The notes below the pieces were generated by a model. That model saw only the letters and a list, made by a program, of their open reading frames with translations, ran no database searches and was not told the origin of the DNA. A stretch of DNA of 37,380 bases from the NCBI GenBank assembly GCA_947624585.1, contig CANQKZ010000012.1:1-37380 (forward strand). The letters run 5' to 3'. Positions 1 through 8,264 of the stretch are shown piece by piece (the first letter of the stretch is position 1; every line of letters starts with the position of its first letter). The stretch is from an uncultured Oscillospiraceae bacterium (GTDB taxonomy: Bacteria > Bacillota > Clostridia > Oscillospirales > Oscillospiraceae). A program made the translations under genes and the position numbers.

Positions 1-571
1 AGCTCAAATTGTTTTTGACATCGTTGACTTCGCTCCGGATCTGGGCGGCCGTCTGCTCGATGGAGCTGTTGACGCCGTCGATCTCGTTGGTTACTTCAAG
101 CCTGATCTGTTCAGCAGTCTTCGTGATAGAACTCCTCAGGGCGGCGGCGCTGTGGCTGATCTGCTTCGTGACAGCACCCTTATATACACCAAGCTCGGAC
201 TCCGGCTCACGCTTGCCCGGCGCGGCAACGTCAGCTGTGGTCAGGGCGTCGCCCTGCAGGTCGGCAGAGGCCAGCACGGTATACTGCCCGGCCATGTGGA
301 GCCCGTCGCCGATCTCTGCCGCGGGATTGATCAAGGCGTCCGTGCCCTCGATGGGGATGTATGGGCGGCCCTGCATCTTCCGCAGCACCTCATCGACCAT
401 GGCCTGCGTGGCGTATGGGTTGTCGGCCTCGATGACCTGCCCGCCGTCCCTTCCGGCGGTGAATGCGACGCCGTCCGAGACGTAATAGATGACCTTTGTC
501 ACCGGCTCGAACTGTAGGCTGGTCGAGACGGCCGACGCCCGTCTGCCGACATATGTGCTACCCGTTGTCAT
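1..571 (-). CDS. Distal tail protein, C-terminal part (partial, runs off left edge)
   Basis: This open frame continues the preceding tail gene in another reading frame and leaves the window without a stop. It can start at the ATG at 571, which lies inside the last codons of the upstream gene, or it can be the shifted continuation of that gene. The product begins MTTGSTYVGRRASAV, carries a motif YPYATQ-like (DNPYATQAMVDEVL) and NPAAEIGDG, then a heptad-like region with repeated units (SSITKTAEQIRLEV, SSIEQTAAQIRSEV) typical of coiled coils in siphophage tail-tip and receptor-binding proteins. From memory of clostridial phage tail proteins, both halves usually sit in one polypeptide, so a split gene or an indel is likely. 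The role, tail tip or baseplate hub near the fibre, is inferred from position after the tape measure gene. Confidence 0.6.
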   Translation of the reverse strand, partial: MTTGSTYVGRRASAVSTSLQFEPVTKVIYYVSDGVAFTAGRDGGQVIEADNPYATQAMVDEVLRKMQGRPYIPIEGTDALINPAAEIGDGLHMAGQYTVLASADLQGDALTTADVAAPGKREPESELGVYKGAVTKQISHSAAALRSSITKTAEQIRLEVTNEIDGVNSSIEQTAAQIRSEVNDVKNNLS

Positions 572-1286
572 TGACCAAGATCACCGTCCCTCCGAAGTCT
601 ATTGGCGCTCCGTACTCTGTCACCAGATACCATGTCTCCTCCGGCAGAGCGTCTATGCCGATCAGGAGCAGTTTTCCCTCATATGTGACTATCCAGTTTC
701 CGGCGTGCGCGGCGGCGATCCACCCTAAAATCTCCCGGATGGTATAGTACTCGCCGTCGTCGCTGTCCGGGTCGCTCGTCGGATACCCGATGGTGTAGAC
801 ACTGCTGATCTCCGTCCTTGGATCCAGCTCACACCCGAGGATGCGGCAGAACTCAGCCACGGCCTGATTCATCGGCAAAGGGAAGTTGAGTCGCTGGTCT
901 GGATCCCAAGGACGCTCAGCCAGCATCATGACGTCGTAGCCCTCGATGGCAACAGTACCGGTCGAATAGTCGACGGAACGAGTGTCGATGAAAAAGACTC
1001 CGTGGGGGAGCCACTCCGACGCCTGACTGCCGTCCTGCGATACAAGGCGCACGAACAGCTCAATCTTGGCGGCCAGAGGGAACTCCGGCACATCACGGAG
1101 AACCAGCGAGATCTGCCCAGAGACAGTCCCGCCGACGCTCAAAGTATCTGCCGCAAAGAGCCTGAGGCTGGTCGATATGGACACGATCCGGTGCTCATAG
1201 TCGACTCCGCCGGAGCGGATTTTATACTCCTTCCGGTGCCGGGGATCGGCGAAGATGTCCTGATATAGCTGAGATGTCTCAAGCAT
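558..1286 (-). CDS. Distal tail / tail-tip protein, N-terminal part
   Basis: The product is 242 residues, starting at an ATG preceded by GAGAGGTGATGTCAGG. It is rich in beta-strand-like segments and has no signal peptide or membrane segment. It is the second gene after the tape measure, where siphophages encode the tail hub (Tal) or a Dit-like adaptor that connects the tube to receptor-binding parts. The stop TAG at 558-560 falls directly after VNDNG, and an open frame with tail-like content continues in the +1 frame for at least 190 codons. The gene may therefore be the N-terminal half of a longer hub protein broken by a one-base indel, or a separate translationally coupled gene. I see no peptidase motif. 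Confidence 0.6.
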   Translation of the reverse strand: MLETSQLYQDIFADPRHRKEYKIRSGGVDYEHRIVSISTSLRLFAADTLSVGGTVSGQISLVLRDVPEFPLAAKIELFVRLVSQDGSQASEWLPHGVFFIDTRSVDYSTGTVAIEGYDVMMLAERPWDPDQRLNFPLPMNQAVAEFCRILGCELDPRTEISSVYTIGYPTSDPDSDDGEYYTIREILGWIAAAHAGNWIVTYEGKLLLIGIDALPEETWYLVTEYGAPIDFGGTVILVNDNG

Positions 1287-1293
1287 CCTGACA

Positions 1294-1653
1294 TCACCTC
1301 TCCTCGAGCGTGAAGGAGCACCCGGTGTACCACGTGATGCCGCCGCTGACGACCTTCGCGCCCCCAGAGACCGCAGTCACATAGAACAGGGCGGAGCGTC
1401 TGCCCTTTGTGTCGTCGACGTACTCCACCTCGCAGGGCCTCCCAGCCAAAGCGGCGGTCACCTTCAGCCATGCGCTGTCCCGGAGCGTCCGCAGGGAGAC
1501 ACTGATGGTCCGTTTGGGGATGTCCACCTGATATTTGATACCGTCGAGATCCTCGACGCTCCTCTGCTGTCTGTAGATCTCAGACTGCTGCAGACCACCC
1601 TCCACTATATAAGGATGGACGGCCGTGCCGTTGATCGTAAGTATCGCCTGCAT
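1294..1653 (-). CDS. Small distal tail protein, unrecognised
   Basis: This 119-residue protein starts at an ATG with a good ribosome binding site (AAGGAGGGACGACC). It lies between the tape measure gene and the tail-tip gene, with 12 bp to the former and 7 bp to the latter, so it is cotranscribed with them. The sequence has alternating hydrophobic residues suggesting a beta-rich fold, but no motif I recognise. By position it could be a shortened distal tail protein (Dit-like) or a tail-tip connector. That assignment is by context only. Confidence 0.6.
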   Translation of the reverse strand: MQAILTINGTAVHPYIVEGGLQQSEIYRQQRSVEDLDGIKYQVDIPKRTISVSLRTLRDSAWLKVTAALAGRPCEVEYVDDTKGRRSALFYVTAVSGGAKVVSGGITWYTGCSFTLEER

Positions 1654-1665
1654 GGTCGTCCCTCC

Positions 1666-4600
1666 TTATACTGGCAAGAGCGCTGCGCCCCGCGCCCGTA
1701 TGTCGTTGGATTGCTGTCTGGTCATCATGGAGCCGACTCTGCGCCCGTTCAATACGACAGTCATGTTGGCCATGGCGTTCTGGAGCGCGGCGGCCAGAGT
1801 GTCGGCGTCCATACCTGCTAGGCTGGTGCCCGTGACCGGGATCGGCGCGGTGTTGGCGGCTACCTCCACAGGGCCTGTCACCAGACTGCCCATGGCGCCG
1901 TCAATGTCCCTCTGGACGCTGTTCATCTGGTCGGCAAAGCCGACGCTCAGGCCGGCGGCCATGTTCTCGCCGATGCCCGCGAAGACTGTCGACGGAGAGT
2001 GGATGCCGAGCATACCTTTTACAGCACTGACGATTCCGCCCACCTTCTCGCCGATCCAGTTCGTGAACGATGTCCACGCGCCGGAGATGCCGTTCTTGAT
2101 ACCGTCCACGATACTCTTGCCGATGTCGCTCAGCTTGCCCATCCAGTCCCTGATGGCACTGATGACAGAAGACGCGATCTTGCCGGCGGCGGAGGCCACT
2201 TTTGGCAGATTGTTGAGGATACCGTCGACAATCTTCGTCAGAATGTCGACACCAGCCTGCAGAATGTTCGGCAGGTTGTCCGCAATGGTCGTCACGATGG
2301 AGCTGATGATCTCAGGTACCGCGGCAATCAGCTGAGGCAGTGCGTCGCCTATGCCGTCGATGATGCTCCCGAGTATCTCCATGCCGGAGTCAATGATCTT
2401 CGGCAGGTTCTCAGACAGAGTCTTAATGATGCTCTCGATGATGTCTGGGACTGCGGCAATCAGATCCGGTATGGTGTTTACGATGCCGTCGATCAGATTC
2501 AGGACGATATCGACGCCGGACTGAATAATAGTCGGCAGATTTTCGGCGATGAACGTCACAATGGCGTCAATCACGTCCGGCAGGGCGTTGATCAGATCCG
2601 GGATGGAGTTGAGCAGGCCATCAACGAGGCCGTTGATGATCTCTACGCCACACTGCAGGAGTCCGTCGAGATTCGCGCTGAAGAAGTCGATGATGCCAAG
2701 CAGGACCTCTGGGAGCATGGAGATCAGCTCAGGGAGTCCCTCGCGAAGCCCCTCCGCCAGCATGCCGGAGAGTTGAGCTCCGGTATCCATGAGCGTCTGC
2801 ACCAGCTGGCCTCCAGACTCAAAGAGCTGAGGGAAGGCCTCGACAAGGCAGGACACAAGAGTCTGTACGATCTGCGTCGCGGCCTCGATGAGTTTGGGCG
2901 TGTTGCTGACCAGTCCCTGTACCAAACCCGTAATGAGCTTCGTCCCGCCTTGGATGACTTGCGGAAGCATCTCGGTGATCTTCACCACGAGGTCGCTTAT
3001 GACACCTCCAAGAGAATCCATCAGGCCGGTGAAGCCGCCCTCGTTGAAGGCATTGGTCAGCTTGCTGATTGCGTCTGTCCCGGTCTGCACCAGCTCGCGA
3101 AGTGTAGGGTTGATGCCCTCGGAGATCGCGATCTGCGCGCCCTCAACGGCGGACTGGAAGATGGTCATGTCTCCCTCGAGGTTGTCCAGCTGCGTGTCGG
3201 CCATTTTCTGTGCGGCGCCGGTCGTGGCATCAAAGGCCTGCTGGACTGCGTCCAGATCTCCGCCGAGGGCATTAACTACATCGCTATATTCAACGCCACT
3301 GTCACATGCCTCCCAGATGGCTTCTGCAAACGCTTCCGCATCGTCGTTACACCAGCTTAATGTGTCGCTGAATGTCTCAGCCGAAACGCCGAGCTTGCCG
3401 AGCGCTGTCTCCATGGAATCATAGCTTCCGCCCATTTCGCCCAAATTGGCCTTAAATTCGTCGACGCTGAAGGCCGCCTGATCAATGTATCCGGACAGCT
3501 CGTCAAAGCGCTGATCGCAGTTCGCCAGCAGAGCTTCGACAGACTTCAGGTCCCGCTTGTTGAAGATTGTAGACATTACTTGGCTCTTCTCTTCCGATGT
3601 CATCTCGGAGAGAACGGCATTCAAATCCTCGAACACATAGTTCAACGGCCGCATATTGCCCTCTGCGTCGAATGCGCTGACGCCAAGAGCGTCCAATTGC
3701 GCTGCGGCCTTGTCGGTCGGAGCGGTCAGAGATAGGATGATGTTACGGAGCGCAGTACCGCCTTCAGCGCCCTTGACGCCGTTATCGGCCAAGATGCCGA
3801 GAGCTGTAGCCAGCTCTGTGGTGCCGCCAGCCAGATTTTTGGCGGTGCCGCCTACAGTCAGAATAGCCTCGCCCAGCTGAGCTACGCTGGTGTTGGACTT
3901 CGAGGACGCCTGCGCCATCTTGTCGACCAGCTCGGCCGACTCATCCATGGAGAGCCCGAGGGCGGATGCGGCGTCGGTTACCATATCGGATGCGGCTCCG
4001 AGCTCCATATCGCCTGCCGCCGCCAGATTCAGAACGTTAGGCAGTGCCTCCATGGACTCCTCTGCCGAGTATCCGGCCAGAGCCATGTAGTTGAGGGCCT
4101 CGGCCGCCTGAGACGCGGAGAACGCCGTGCTGGCGCCCATCTGCTTGGCGAAGTCCCGCAGGTCGCCGATCTGGTCGACGCTGGTGCCCATGGTTGCGGC
4201 CACCTGAGCCATTTTTGTGTCAAATTGACTGCCAACCTCGACAGAGTCTTTCACAAAGTCGAGAGTAAGAGCTCCGACCTGTTTCGCCACGTCGGCAAGC
4301 ATGGACCCAAGAGCGGAGAAGCCTGTTTTGATGGTTTCTCCGAGTCCAGCGGCAATGTTGCCGACCGATTCGAGCGCGCTCCCGGTCGACTTGCTCTCTT
4401 TCTGGACATTCTGCATCTCGGTCTGCCCTTCGGACATTTCGGTATTCATGTCGTTGAGGCTGGTAGTCGTGTTGGCAATCTGCGTCCTCAGATTATTGCA
4501 GACAGTCGCCTGCCTGTCGTAAGCGTTCTGGGCCCTCTGGGCTTCAGCAGAATTTTCGCCAAACTGCGTCTTGGCCTGCTCCAGAGCGGATCCGAGATCG

Positions 4601-4854
4601 CCCAGTTTGCTCTTCTGCTTGTCGTACTCAGTGGTCAACAGACCTAACTTCTGCTGAGTCGCCGCGACCTGCTTTCCCAATACTTCGTGTTTTGCGGTGT
4701 ACGCCTGCATAGAGTCCGAGTTTTTCCCAAACTGAGAAGTGACGGTCTTCATTTCAGCGTCCAGCGCTTTTATTTCACTGGTGACGGCCTTGAGTGCGTC
4801 TCTGTACTGCTTCTCGCCGTCAAGCTCTAATTTTGCGCCGATACTCGCGGCCAT
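1666..4854 (-). CDS. Tail tape measure protein (TP901 family)
   Basis: The product is about 1,062 residues from the ATG at 4854; an in-frame GTG at 4866 would add four residues. The N-terminal 180 residues are charged and heptad-like (coiled coil), followed by the TP901-type core around residues 190-480 (VEVGSQFDTKMAQVAA, MGASTAFSASQAAEALNYMA, TALRNIILSL). The region of about residues 620-890 contains many degenerate 31-37 residue repeats of the pattern LPxIIxxGxxIIxxLIDGIxxxIPDLIxAxPDII, a hallmark of tape measure proteins that set tail length. A glycine-rich segment with IGEKVGGIVSAVKGMLGIHSPSTVF follows near residue 950. The protein acts as a ruler during tail assembly and is ejected with DNA. 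It follows the frameshifted tail chaperones, the standard order. Confidence 0.95.
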   Translation of the reverse strand: MAASIGAKLELDGEKQYRDALKAVTSEIKALDAEMKTVTSQFGKNSDSMQAYTAKHEVLGKQVAATQQKLGLLTTEYDKQKSKLGDLGSALEQAKTQFGENSAEAQRAQNAYDRQATVCNNLRTQIANTTTSLNDMNTEMSEGQTEMQNVQKESKSTGSALESVGNIAAGLGETIKTGFSALGSMLADVAKQVGALTLDFVKDSVEVGSQFDTKMAQVAATMGTSVDQIGDLRDFAKQMGASTAFSASQAAEALNYMALAGYSAEESMEALPNVLNLAAAGDMELGAASDMVTDAASALGLSMDESAELVDKMAQASSKSNTSVAQLGEAILTVGGTAKNLAGGTTELATALGILADNGVKGAEGGTALRNIILSLTAPTDKAAAQLDALGVSAFDAEGNMRPLNYVFEDLNAVLSEMTSEEKSQVMSTIFNKRDLKSVEALLANCDQRFDELSGYIDQAAFSVDEFKANLGEMGGSYDSMETALGKLGVSAETFSDTLSWCNDDAEAFAEAIWEACDSGVEYSDVVNALGGDLDAVQQAFDATTGAAQKMADTQLDNLEGDMTIFQSAVEGAQIAISEGINPTLRELVQTGTDAISKLTNAFNEGGFTGLMDSLGGVISDLVVKITEMLPQVIQGGTKLITGLVQGLVSNTPKLIEAATQIVQTLVSCLVEAFPQLFESGGQLVQTLMDTGAQLSGMLAEGLREGLPELISMLPEVLLGIIDFFSANLDGLLQCGVEIINGLVDGLLNSIPDLINALPDVIDAIVTFIAENLPTIIQSGVDIVLNLIDGIVNTIPDLIAAVPDIIESIIKTLSENLPKIIDSGMEILGSIIDGIGDALPQLIAAVPEIISSIVTTIADNLPNILQAGVDILTKIVDGILNNLPKVASAAGKIASSVISAIRDWMGKLSDIGKSIVDGIKNGISGAWTSFTNWIGEKVGGIVSAVKGMLGIHSPSTVFAGIGENMAAGLSVGFADQMNSVQRDIDGAMGSLVTGPVEVAANTAPIPVTGTSLAGMDADTLAAALQNAMANMTVVLNGRRVGSMMTRQQSNDIRARGAALLPV

Positions 4855-4921
4855 GTGTTTCACCACACTTTTTTTGATTCTGTTGCGATTAAGCTTGTAA
4901 CGTTTTAAAACTAACTTGCGA

Positions 4922-5493
4922 CTATTTTCCGTAGTAAGTAATCATCTGCTCGAAGAGTGAGCCTGTGGCTCTTAGAGTCTTCTCTTTGTATCCGCACTCG
5001 GCGATCTGCCAGCAGGCTATCTGATCGAAGACCCGGCCCAAGGGGAGATGATCCACCTCAGACCGGGTCAATCCGGCCTTGCAGCCGTTGTAATAGAGCC
5101 ACGCAAAGTTACCGTCTGGATTGTTGCGTCGCCTTGCGTGGCGCTTCAGTTTTTTGGCGGGATGGCCTCCACGGTGCGCTTGGAATCTTCAGTGACAACA
5201 CCAAAGATCTGCGTAATGGCGGCGAGCATCTCGGAGAGCTCCAGTACATCCTTGGGCTCGCAGGGGAGGTCCTCGCCGGGATCCTCGCCAAAGAGCTCCA
5301 GAGACTTTCGGCCGGAAGCGACGGCGATCTTGATGATCTCGTTCATGTCTTCGATTTTTTGAGCTGTCGGCTCGGAGTCCAGACGAGCTCCGAGCTCACT
5401 CACGTCGACGCCGAACGAATTATAGAGCGCCTGCCATGCGGCTCCAGTGAAGCTGACCGGGAATTCCCGGCCGTGGATCTCCAGATGCTTCAT
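4922..5493 (-). CDS. Tail assembly chaperone GT-like fusion made by -1 frameshift
   Basis: The 115-codon G-like frame ends CCA AAA AAC TGA. Reading -1 at the heptamer A AAA AAC (5155 to 5149) opens a frame that runs without a stop to TAG at 4922-4924, adding 75 residues (LKRHARRRNNPDGNFAWL... ending FEQMITYYGK), for about 190 in total. The extension has no good start codon of its own and lies between the tail tube and tape measure genes. That is where lambda-like phages encode G and GT, the chaperones that bind the tape measure protein and recruit tube subunits. The slippery sequence, its six-base spacer and a perfect nine-base-pair stem are seen directly; the role is from family knowledge. 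Confidence 0.88.
5098..5155 (-). promoter_or_regulatory. Programmed -1 ribosomal frameshift site: slippery heptamer plus stem
   Basis: The heptamer A AAA AAC is in the zero frame (codons CCA AAA AAC) at 5155 to 5149, directly before the TGA stop. Six bases later GCCACGCAA (5142 to 5134) pairs perfectly with TTGCGTGGC (5106 to 5098), giving a nine-base-pair stem with a 27-base loop. Heptamer, spacing and stem all fit bacterial -1 frameshift signals. Confidence 0.88.
5146..5493 (-). CDS. Tail assembly chaperone G-like protein (unshifted product)
   Basis: This 115-residue acidic protein starts at an ATG overlapping the stop of the tail tube gene (ATGA), with GGAGG about 11 bases upstream. It begins MKHLEIHGREFPV, has a helical centre (ELGARLDSEPTAQKIEDMNEIIKIAV) and ends VEAIPPKN. 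The size and the place just before the tape measure gene match the short tail chaperone of siphophages. It is expected to be made in excess over the frameshifted form, as in lambda, where the ratio of G to GT matters for tail assembly. Confidence 0.85.
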   Translation of the reverse strand: MKHLEIHGREFPVSFTGAAWQALYNSFGVDVSELGARLDSEPTAQKIEDMNEIIKIAVASGRKSLELFGEDPGEDLPCEPKDVLELSEMLAAITQIFGVVTEDSKRTVEAIPPKN

Positions 5494-6512
5494 CCGGCCT
5501 TCGCCTCCAGAGTCGCCCGATTGAAGTTGAGCGTGACAGACTCTTTCTTCCCTTCGCCGTACGTGATGTCGAATCCGTACGTGTCGTCCTCAGACGCGAC
5601 CAAGAAGATGTACTTCTTGTCCTCCTGCAGGTCGACGTTGGTCTTACCCGGGATGTACTGGCCATTGTGGAGGCAGTCCATCTTCGTGGCATCTTTCGGC
5701 AGCTGGATAAAGCAGAAGTTCCCTTCGGTGGCTCCCAGCTTCTCTCCAGCTTCGGCCCACTCGGTGACGTAGTGCAAAGTGCCGACCACGGAGCCATCGG
5801 CCATCAGCTTGATGCCGTTGGCCATGAGATCGAGGGCCTGCTTCTCGCCGATGCCGGTGGCCTCAGTCTGGCTAGCCAGAGAGACGACCTTAGTATCCAT
5901 CTCCTTGGACTCAGCAAGGAACTCGCGGATGTACTGCATCGCGGCCTCCTGAGTGGGGAACGTCAGATTGACCTTCCACGGATTCTGGTTGTCGTCCAAC
6001 CCTGCGACGTTGCCGGTGATCTCCGGAGTCTGCCACTCGATGCTCTCGCCTCTGGTCTGGGCGTTCTCTTCCGGCGCGCTGAATGTGACCTCGCGATAGG
6101 CCACAACCTCGTGATAGCTCCGGTTGTTGTTGATCTGATGAGACCTGATGTACGCCACGCCCACAGGCACAGAGTTCTCGTTGCCGATGGAGACGACTCC
6201 GTTGCCCTTAACCTCCTGCCCGTGTACCTTGACGGTGACTTCCTGCCTCTGCAGGCCATAGATGTCCACGTAGACATCCTCGGTCAGGCGGTCGAGAGTC
6301 ATAGTGATTTCGCCGCCGGCCGCAGCGGAGGAGTCGTTCTCGGCCACGGAGTTATTGGCGTAGAGAGGGTTGTCGTCAGCCTCAGTCGGCGTGAAGCCTG
6401 CGTCGATGGCCTTGCCCATCTGCTTCACTCCGCCAGTGTAGCCTGTGACGATGCCGTTTTCGTCTTTTACGCATTTGGAGTAAAAGACGCCATACATGCC
6501 GATAGCGGCCAT
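5490..6512 (-). CDS. Major tail tube protein (phi13-like)
   Basis: The product is 340 residues, with start ATG at 6512 and a strong ribosome binding site TTAGGAGG. The N-terminal 190 residues resemble the phi13-type major tail protein: MAAIGMYGVFYSKC, then MGKAIDAGFTPTEADDNPLYANNSVAENDS, the conserved stretch where these proteins describe an x-shift and colour changes, then LTEDVYVDIYG and SHEVVAYREVTFSAPEENAQTRGESIEWQT-like segments split by glycine-rich turns. About 130 further residues at the C terminus are likely a surface domain such as an Ig-like knob. The protein polymerises into the non-contractile tail tube. It is followed by the chaperone gene with an ATGA overlap. Confidence 0.88.
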   Translation of the reverse strand: MAAIGMYGVFYSKCVKDENGIVTGYTGGVKQMGKAIDAGFTPTEADDNPLYANNSVAENDSSAAAGGEITMTLDRLTEDVYVDIYGLQRQEVTVKVHGQEVKGNGVVSIGNENSVPVGVAYIRSHQINNNRSYHEVVAYREVTFSAPEENAQTRGESIEWQTPEITGNVAGLDDNQNPWKVNLTFPTQEAAMQYIREFLAESKEMDTKVVSLASQTEATGIGEKQALDLMANGIKLMADGSVVGTLHYVTEWAEAGEKLGATEGNFCFIQLPKDATKMDCLHNGQYIPGKTNVDLQEDKKYIFLVASEDDTYGFDITYGEGKKESVTLNFNRATLEAKAG

Positions 6513-6518
6513 GCGCCA

Positions 6519-6947
6519 TCAACCTCCTAATTCGTTGATTTTTTGATCGGCTGCGTCGACCATGGCCTGTACGGCCTCGTCCTTGGCTTTGGTCACAGCC
6601 GGTCTGACAATTGGATGCTTTTTCAGCTTGCTGGACCCGCTCTCAAAGAGCGCGGCCATCAGCTGGTTCGGCCTGCCGCCCTCGTTATATCCGTCAAAGC
6701 CTACCTTGATGTCCCACGTACCGTTGCGGTTGCGGACTGGCGTAACGCCGAGGCCTTTCTGGAGCCCCCGCTTTGTCCGCCCCGTCCGCTCTGGGAGTGT
6801 CTCAATGTTGGCTCGGACGGCGTCCGCGATGACGCCGGCTCCGGCCTTCAACGCCGCCTCCGCCAGTTCGTCAGCGTGATCCGCCATGGCGGCCAGCTGT
6901 CCGATCAGAGCGTCAGTAGCTTTCACCTTTCTGGTACATCTCGCCAT
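6519..6947 (-). CDS. HK97 gp10-like head-tail joining protein
   Basis: This 142-residue basic protein has the layout of the HK97 gp10 family: an N-terminal helix (DALIGQLAAMADHADELAEAALKAGAGVIADAVRANIETLPERTGRTKRGLQKGLGV) followed by VGFDGYNEGGRPNQLMAALFESGSSKLKKHPIVRPAV and a C-terminal helix. The pattern 'less than full beta sheet, then an E-x-G-[TS]-S-x-x-x-x-x-PF/IRPA' is the family signature. These proteins act at the head-tail junction during maturation of non-contractile tails. The gene overlaps the upstream tail-terminator-like gene by 35 bases and stops seven bases before the tail tube gene. Confidence 0.8.
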   Translation of the reverse strand: MARCTRKVKATDALIGQLAAMADHADELAEAALKAGAGVIADAVRANIETLPERTGRTKRGLQKGLGVTPVRNRNGTWDIKVGFDGYNEGGRPNQLMAALFESGSSKLKKHPIVRPAVTKAKDEAVQAMVDAADQKINELGG

Positions 6948-7266
6948 CTGGTATCGTCCACTCCCACTCGTAATGGAGGAGGCCGGTGTCCTCCTCGTAC
7001 TGCGTGGAGTTGAGTCTCCAAGCGCAAACCTTATCCAACGCGTCTTCGACGGCGTCTACCAACGGCTCTTTGTCCAGCTCTCGCGTGAAGAGGTCCACAG
7101 TGCCGGTGATCAGCGCCAGATCCTTCCTGCCGTTGGCGAACTGCGATCCGCTCCAGCTGTCCTCAGCCCAGACGATATAGGGCGGCTCCTGCTTGGCGGC
7201 GTAGTGATGCCACACTCTGTCCGAGACGGTGAGGAGGGCGTCACGTATCTGCCAGATAGCTTTCAT
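6913..7266 (-). CDS. Tail terminator-like / minor tail completion protein
   Basis: The protein has 117 residues and its start ATG follows GAGAAGGAAGG. The stretch LALITGTVDLFTRELDKEPLVDAVEDALDKV is like the alpha-beta core of tail terminator or completion proteins (gpU or gp17-like), which cap the tail tube before joining to the head. It lies between the connector genes and the gp10-like gene, the usual place of a terminator. Family membership is inferred from length, order and this segment; no catalytic function is expected. Confidence 0.6.
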   Translation of the reverse strand: MKAIWQIRDALLTVSDRVWHHYAAKQEPPYIVWAEDSWSGSQFANGRKDLALITGTVDLFTRELDKEPLVDAVEDALDKVCAWRLNSTQYEEDTGLLHYEWEWTIPDGEMYQKGESY

Positions 7267-7591
7267 GCGGATCCTTCCTTCTCAGCTGCAGATCCATCGA
7301 CTCAGGTACGACATCCGCCGGATGCTGAATGATGTCGATGCGATAATCGAGGCCGTCGTTTGGAACTGCGATGTCCAGCGTGGAGACTGGGACTCGCGGG
7401 CATCGGAGCACCAGATCGACACGGTTGCCCGACTGCATAGCCAAGTACGCTCTGGTGATTCCGATGCTTCGCTCCTCGTATCTCAGCTGGTACTTCAGAC
7501 GCCGCTCGACTTTCGGCGCCATGCCCGGCAGATTGACGGTGGACATCTCGTAGATCTTAAGAAATCCGTCGTTGTACGTCTGCGATGTCAT
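7241..7591 (-). CDS. Head closure / head-tail adaptor protein (putative)
   Basis: This 116-residue protein starts with an ATGA overlap with the connector gene. It looks beta-rich (VERRLKYQLRYEERSIGITRAYLAMQSGNRVDLVLRCPRV) with a segment on dyad-like strands near the C terminus. In HK97-like and SPP1-like phages the gene after the gp6-like connector encodes the head completion or stopper protein, which closes the portal after packaging. I assign this role by gene order and size only. Confidence 0.55.
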   Translation of the reverse strand: MTSQTYNDGFLKIYEMSTVNLPGMAPKVERRLKYQLRYEERSIGITRAYLAMQSGNRVDLVLRCPRVPVSTLDIAVPNDGLDYRIDIIQHPADVVPESMDLQLRRKDPHESYLADT

Positions 7592-7872
7592 CCGCCCGCC
7601 GCCTCCAGTACCTCGTAGTCGGCGTTGAGTCCATTAAGCTCGGTCTGCCAGTCATGCTGAAAATCTTGGAAGGCGTTGTCCCGGATGTACCGGACGCAGT
7701 CAAGCAGCAGCTGACGGGCCCGCTTGTCCTCGCTGTAGTCGATTGCCCGCCCGGCGATCCGGTCTAGGTAGGCCTTCCCACGCTGGATGCAGCCGTTAAG
7801 CTTGGAGTCCAGCGTGGGATCCTCCCACGTGATGTCCAGATACTGCCTGACGGGCTCAAGCAGCTCATCCAT
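7588..7872 (-). CDS. Head-tail connector protein (gp6-like)
   Basis: The product is 94 residues from the ATG at 7872 with GGAGGAG nine bases upstream; a GTG one codon earlier is less well placed. It is mainly helical: a first helix with DELLEPVRQYLDITWEDPTLDSKLNGCIQRGKAYLDRIAG, then ARQLLLDCVRYIRDNAFQDFQHDWQTELNGL. This pattern (an N-terminal helix, 'W-x-D-x-x-D-x-x-L/ I', and a long helix with YxRDxxxxDF) is the one seen in gp6-like connectors that form a ring below the portal. It follows a head gene and overlaps the next connector gene. Confidence 0.75.
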   Translation of the reverse strand: MDELLEPVRQYLDITWEDPTLDSKLNGCIQRGKAYLDRIAGRAIDYSEDKRARQLLLDCVRYIRDNAFQDFQHDWQTELNGLNADYEVLEAAGG

Positions 7873-7875
7873 CAC

Positions 7876-8244
7876 TTACTCCTCCTCCTGATTGGCGCCG
7901 GAGATGTCAAGCGTGACGATCGTCTTGTCCTTGGTGGAGATGGTGATCGTGTTGCCGACGACGTTTTCACACCTGAAAGTCCAGTTGCGGTCGGTCTCGG
8001 TCTTCGGATGCCCGTCGCCGTTGTCCACGGTGATCTCCTCGTCCTCATACTGCTCATCGAGCGTGATGGGGAAGAAGTGCCCGGTCGGAGTCGAAGGATC
8101 GAAAGCGGTGAAGTCGGTCATGTTGTGAATCGCGCCGGTCACCCGGCCCGCTGTGCCTGCCCACTCAATGGCGAAGTCCTCGCCGACTAGGTCGGACACA
8201 GGGCGGTCGCCTAAGTAGCTCAGGGTCTGGTCCTGCGTGGGCAC
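7876..8244 (-). CDS. Unrecognised small head-region protein (decoration or Ig-like?)
   Basis: This 122-residue acidic protein starts at a GTG 20 bases after the capsid gene, with only a weak ribosome binding site. It is full of beta-forming stretches (NWTFRCENVVGNTITISTKDKTIVTLDIS) and ends in acidic residues. A small beta-rich protein right after the capsid gene may be a head decoration or fibre protein, but I recognise no family. Confidence 0.5.
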   Translation of the reverse strand: MPTQDQTLSYLGDRPVSDLVGEDFAIEWAGTAGRVTGAIHNMTDFTAFDPSTPTGHFFPITLDEQYEDEEITVDNGDGHPKTETDRNWTFRCENVVGNTITISTKDKTIVTLDISGANQEEE

Positions 8245-8264
8245 TTTGACCAGATCAGACCCGC

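Noticed and set aside
1999-3360. 453-codon plus-strand open frame opposite the tape measure gene
   Set aside because: It is the complement of a long minus-strand gene with typical tape measure repeats; the high GC leaves the reverse frame open. The product has no motif and no ribosome binding site.
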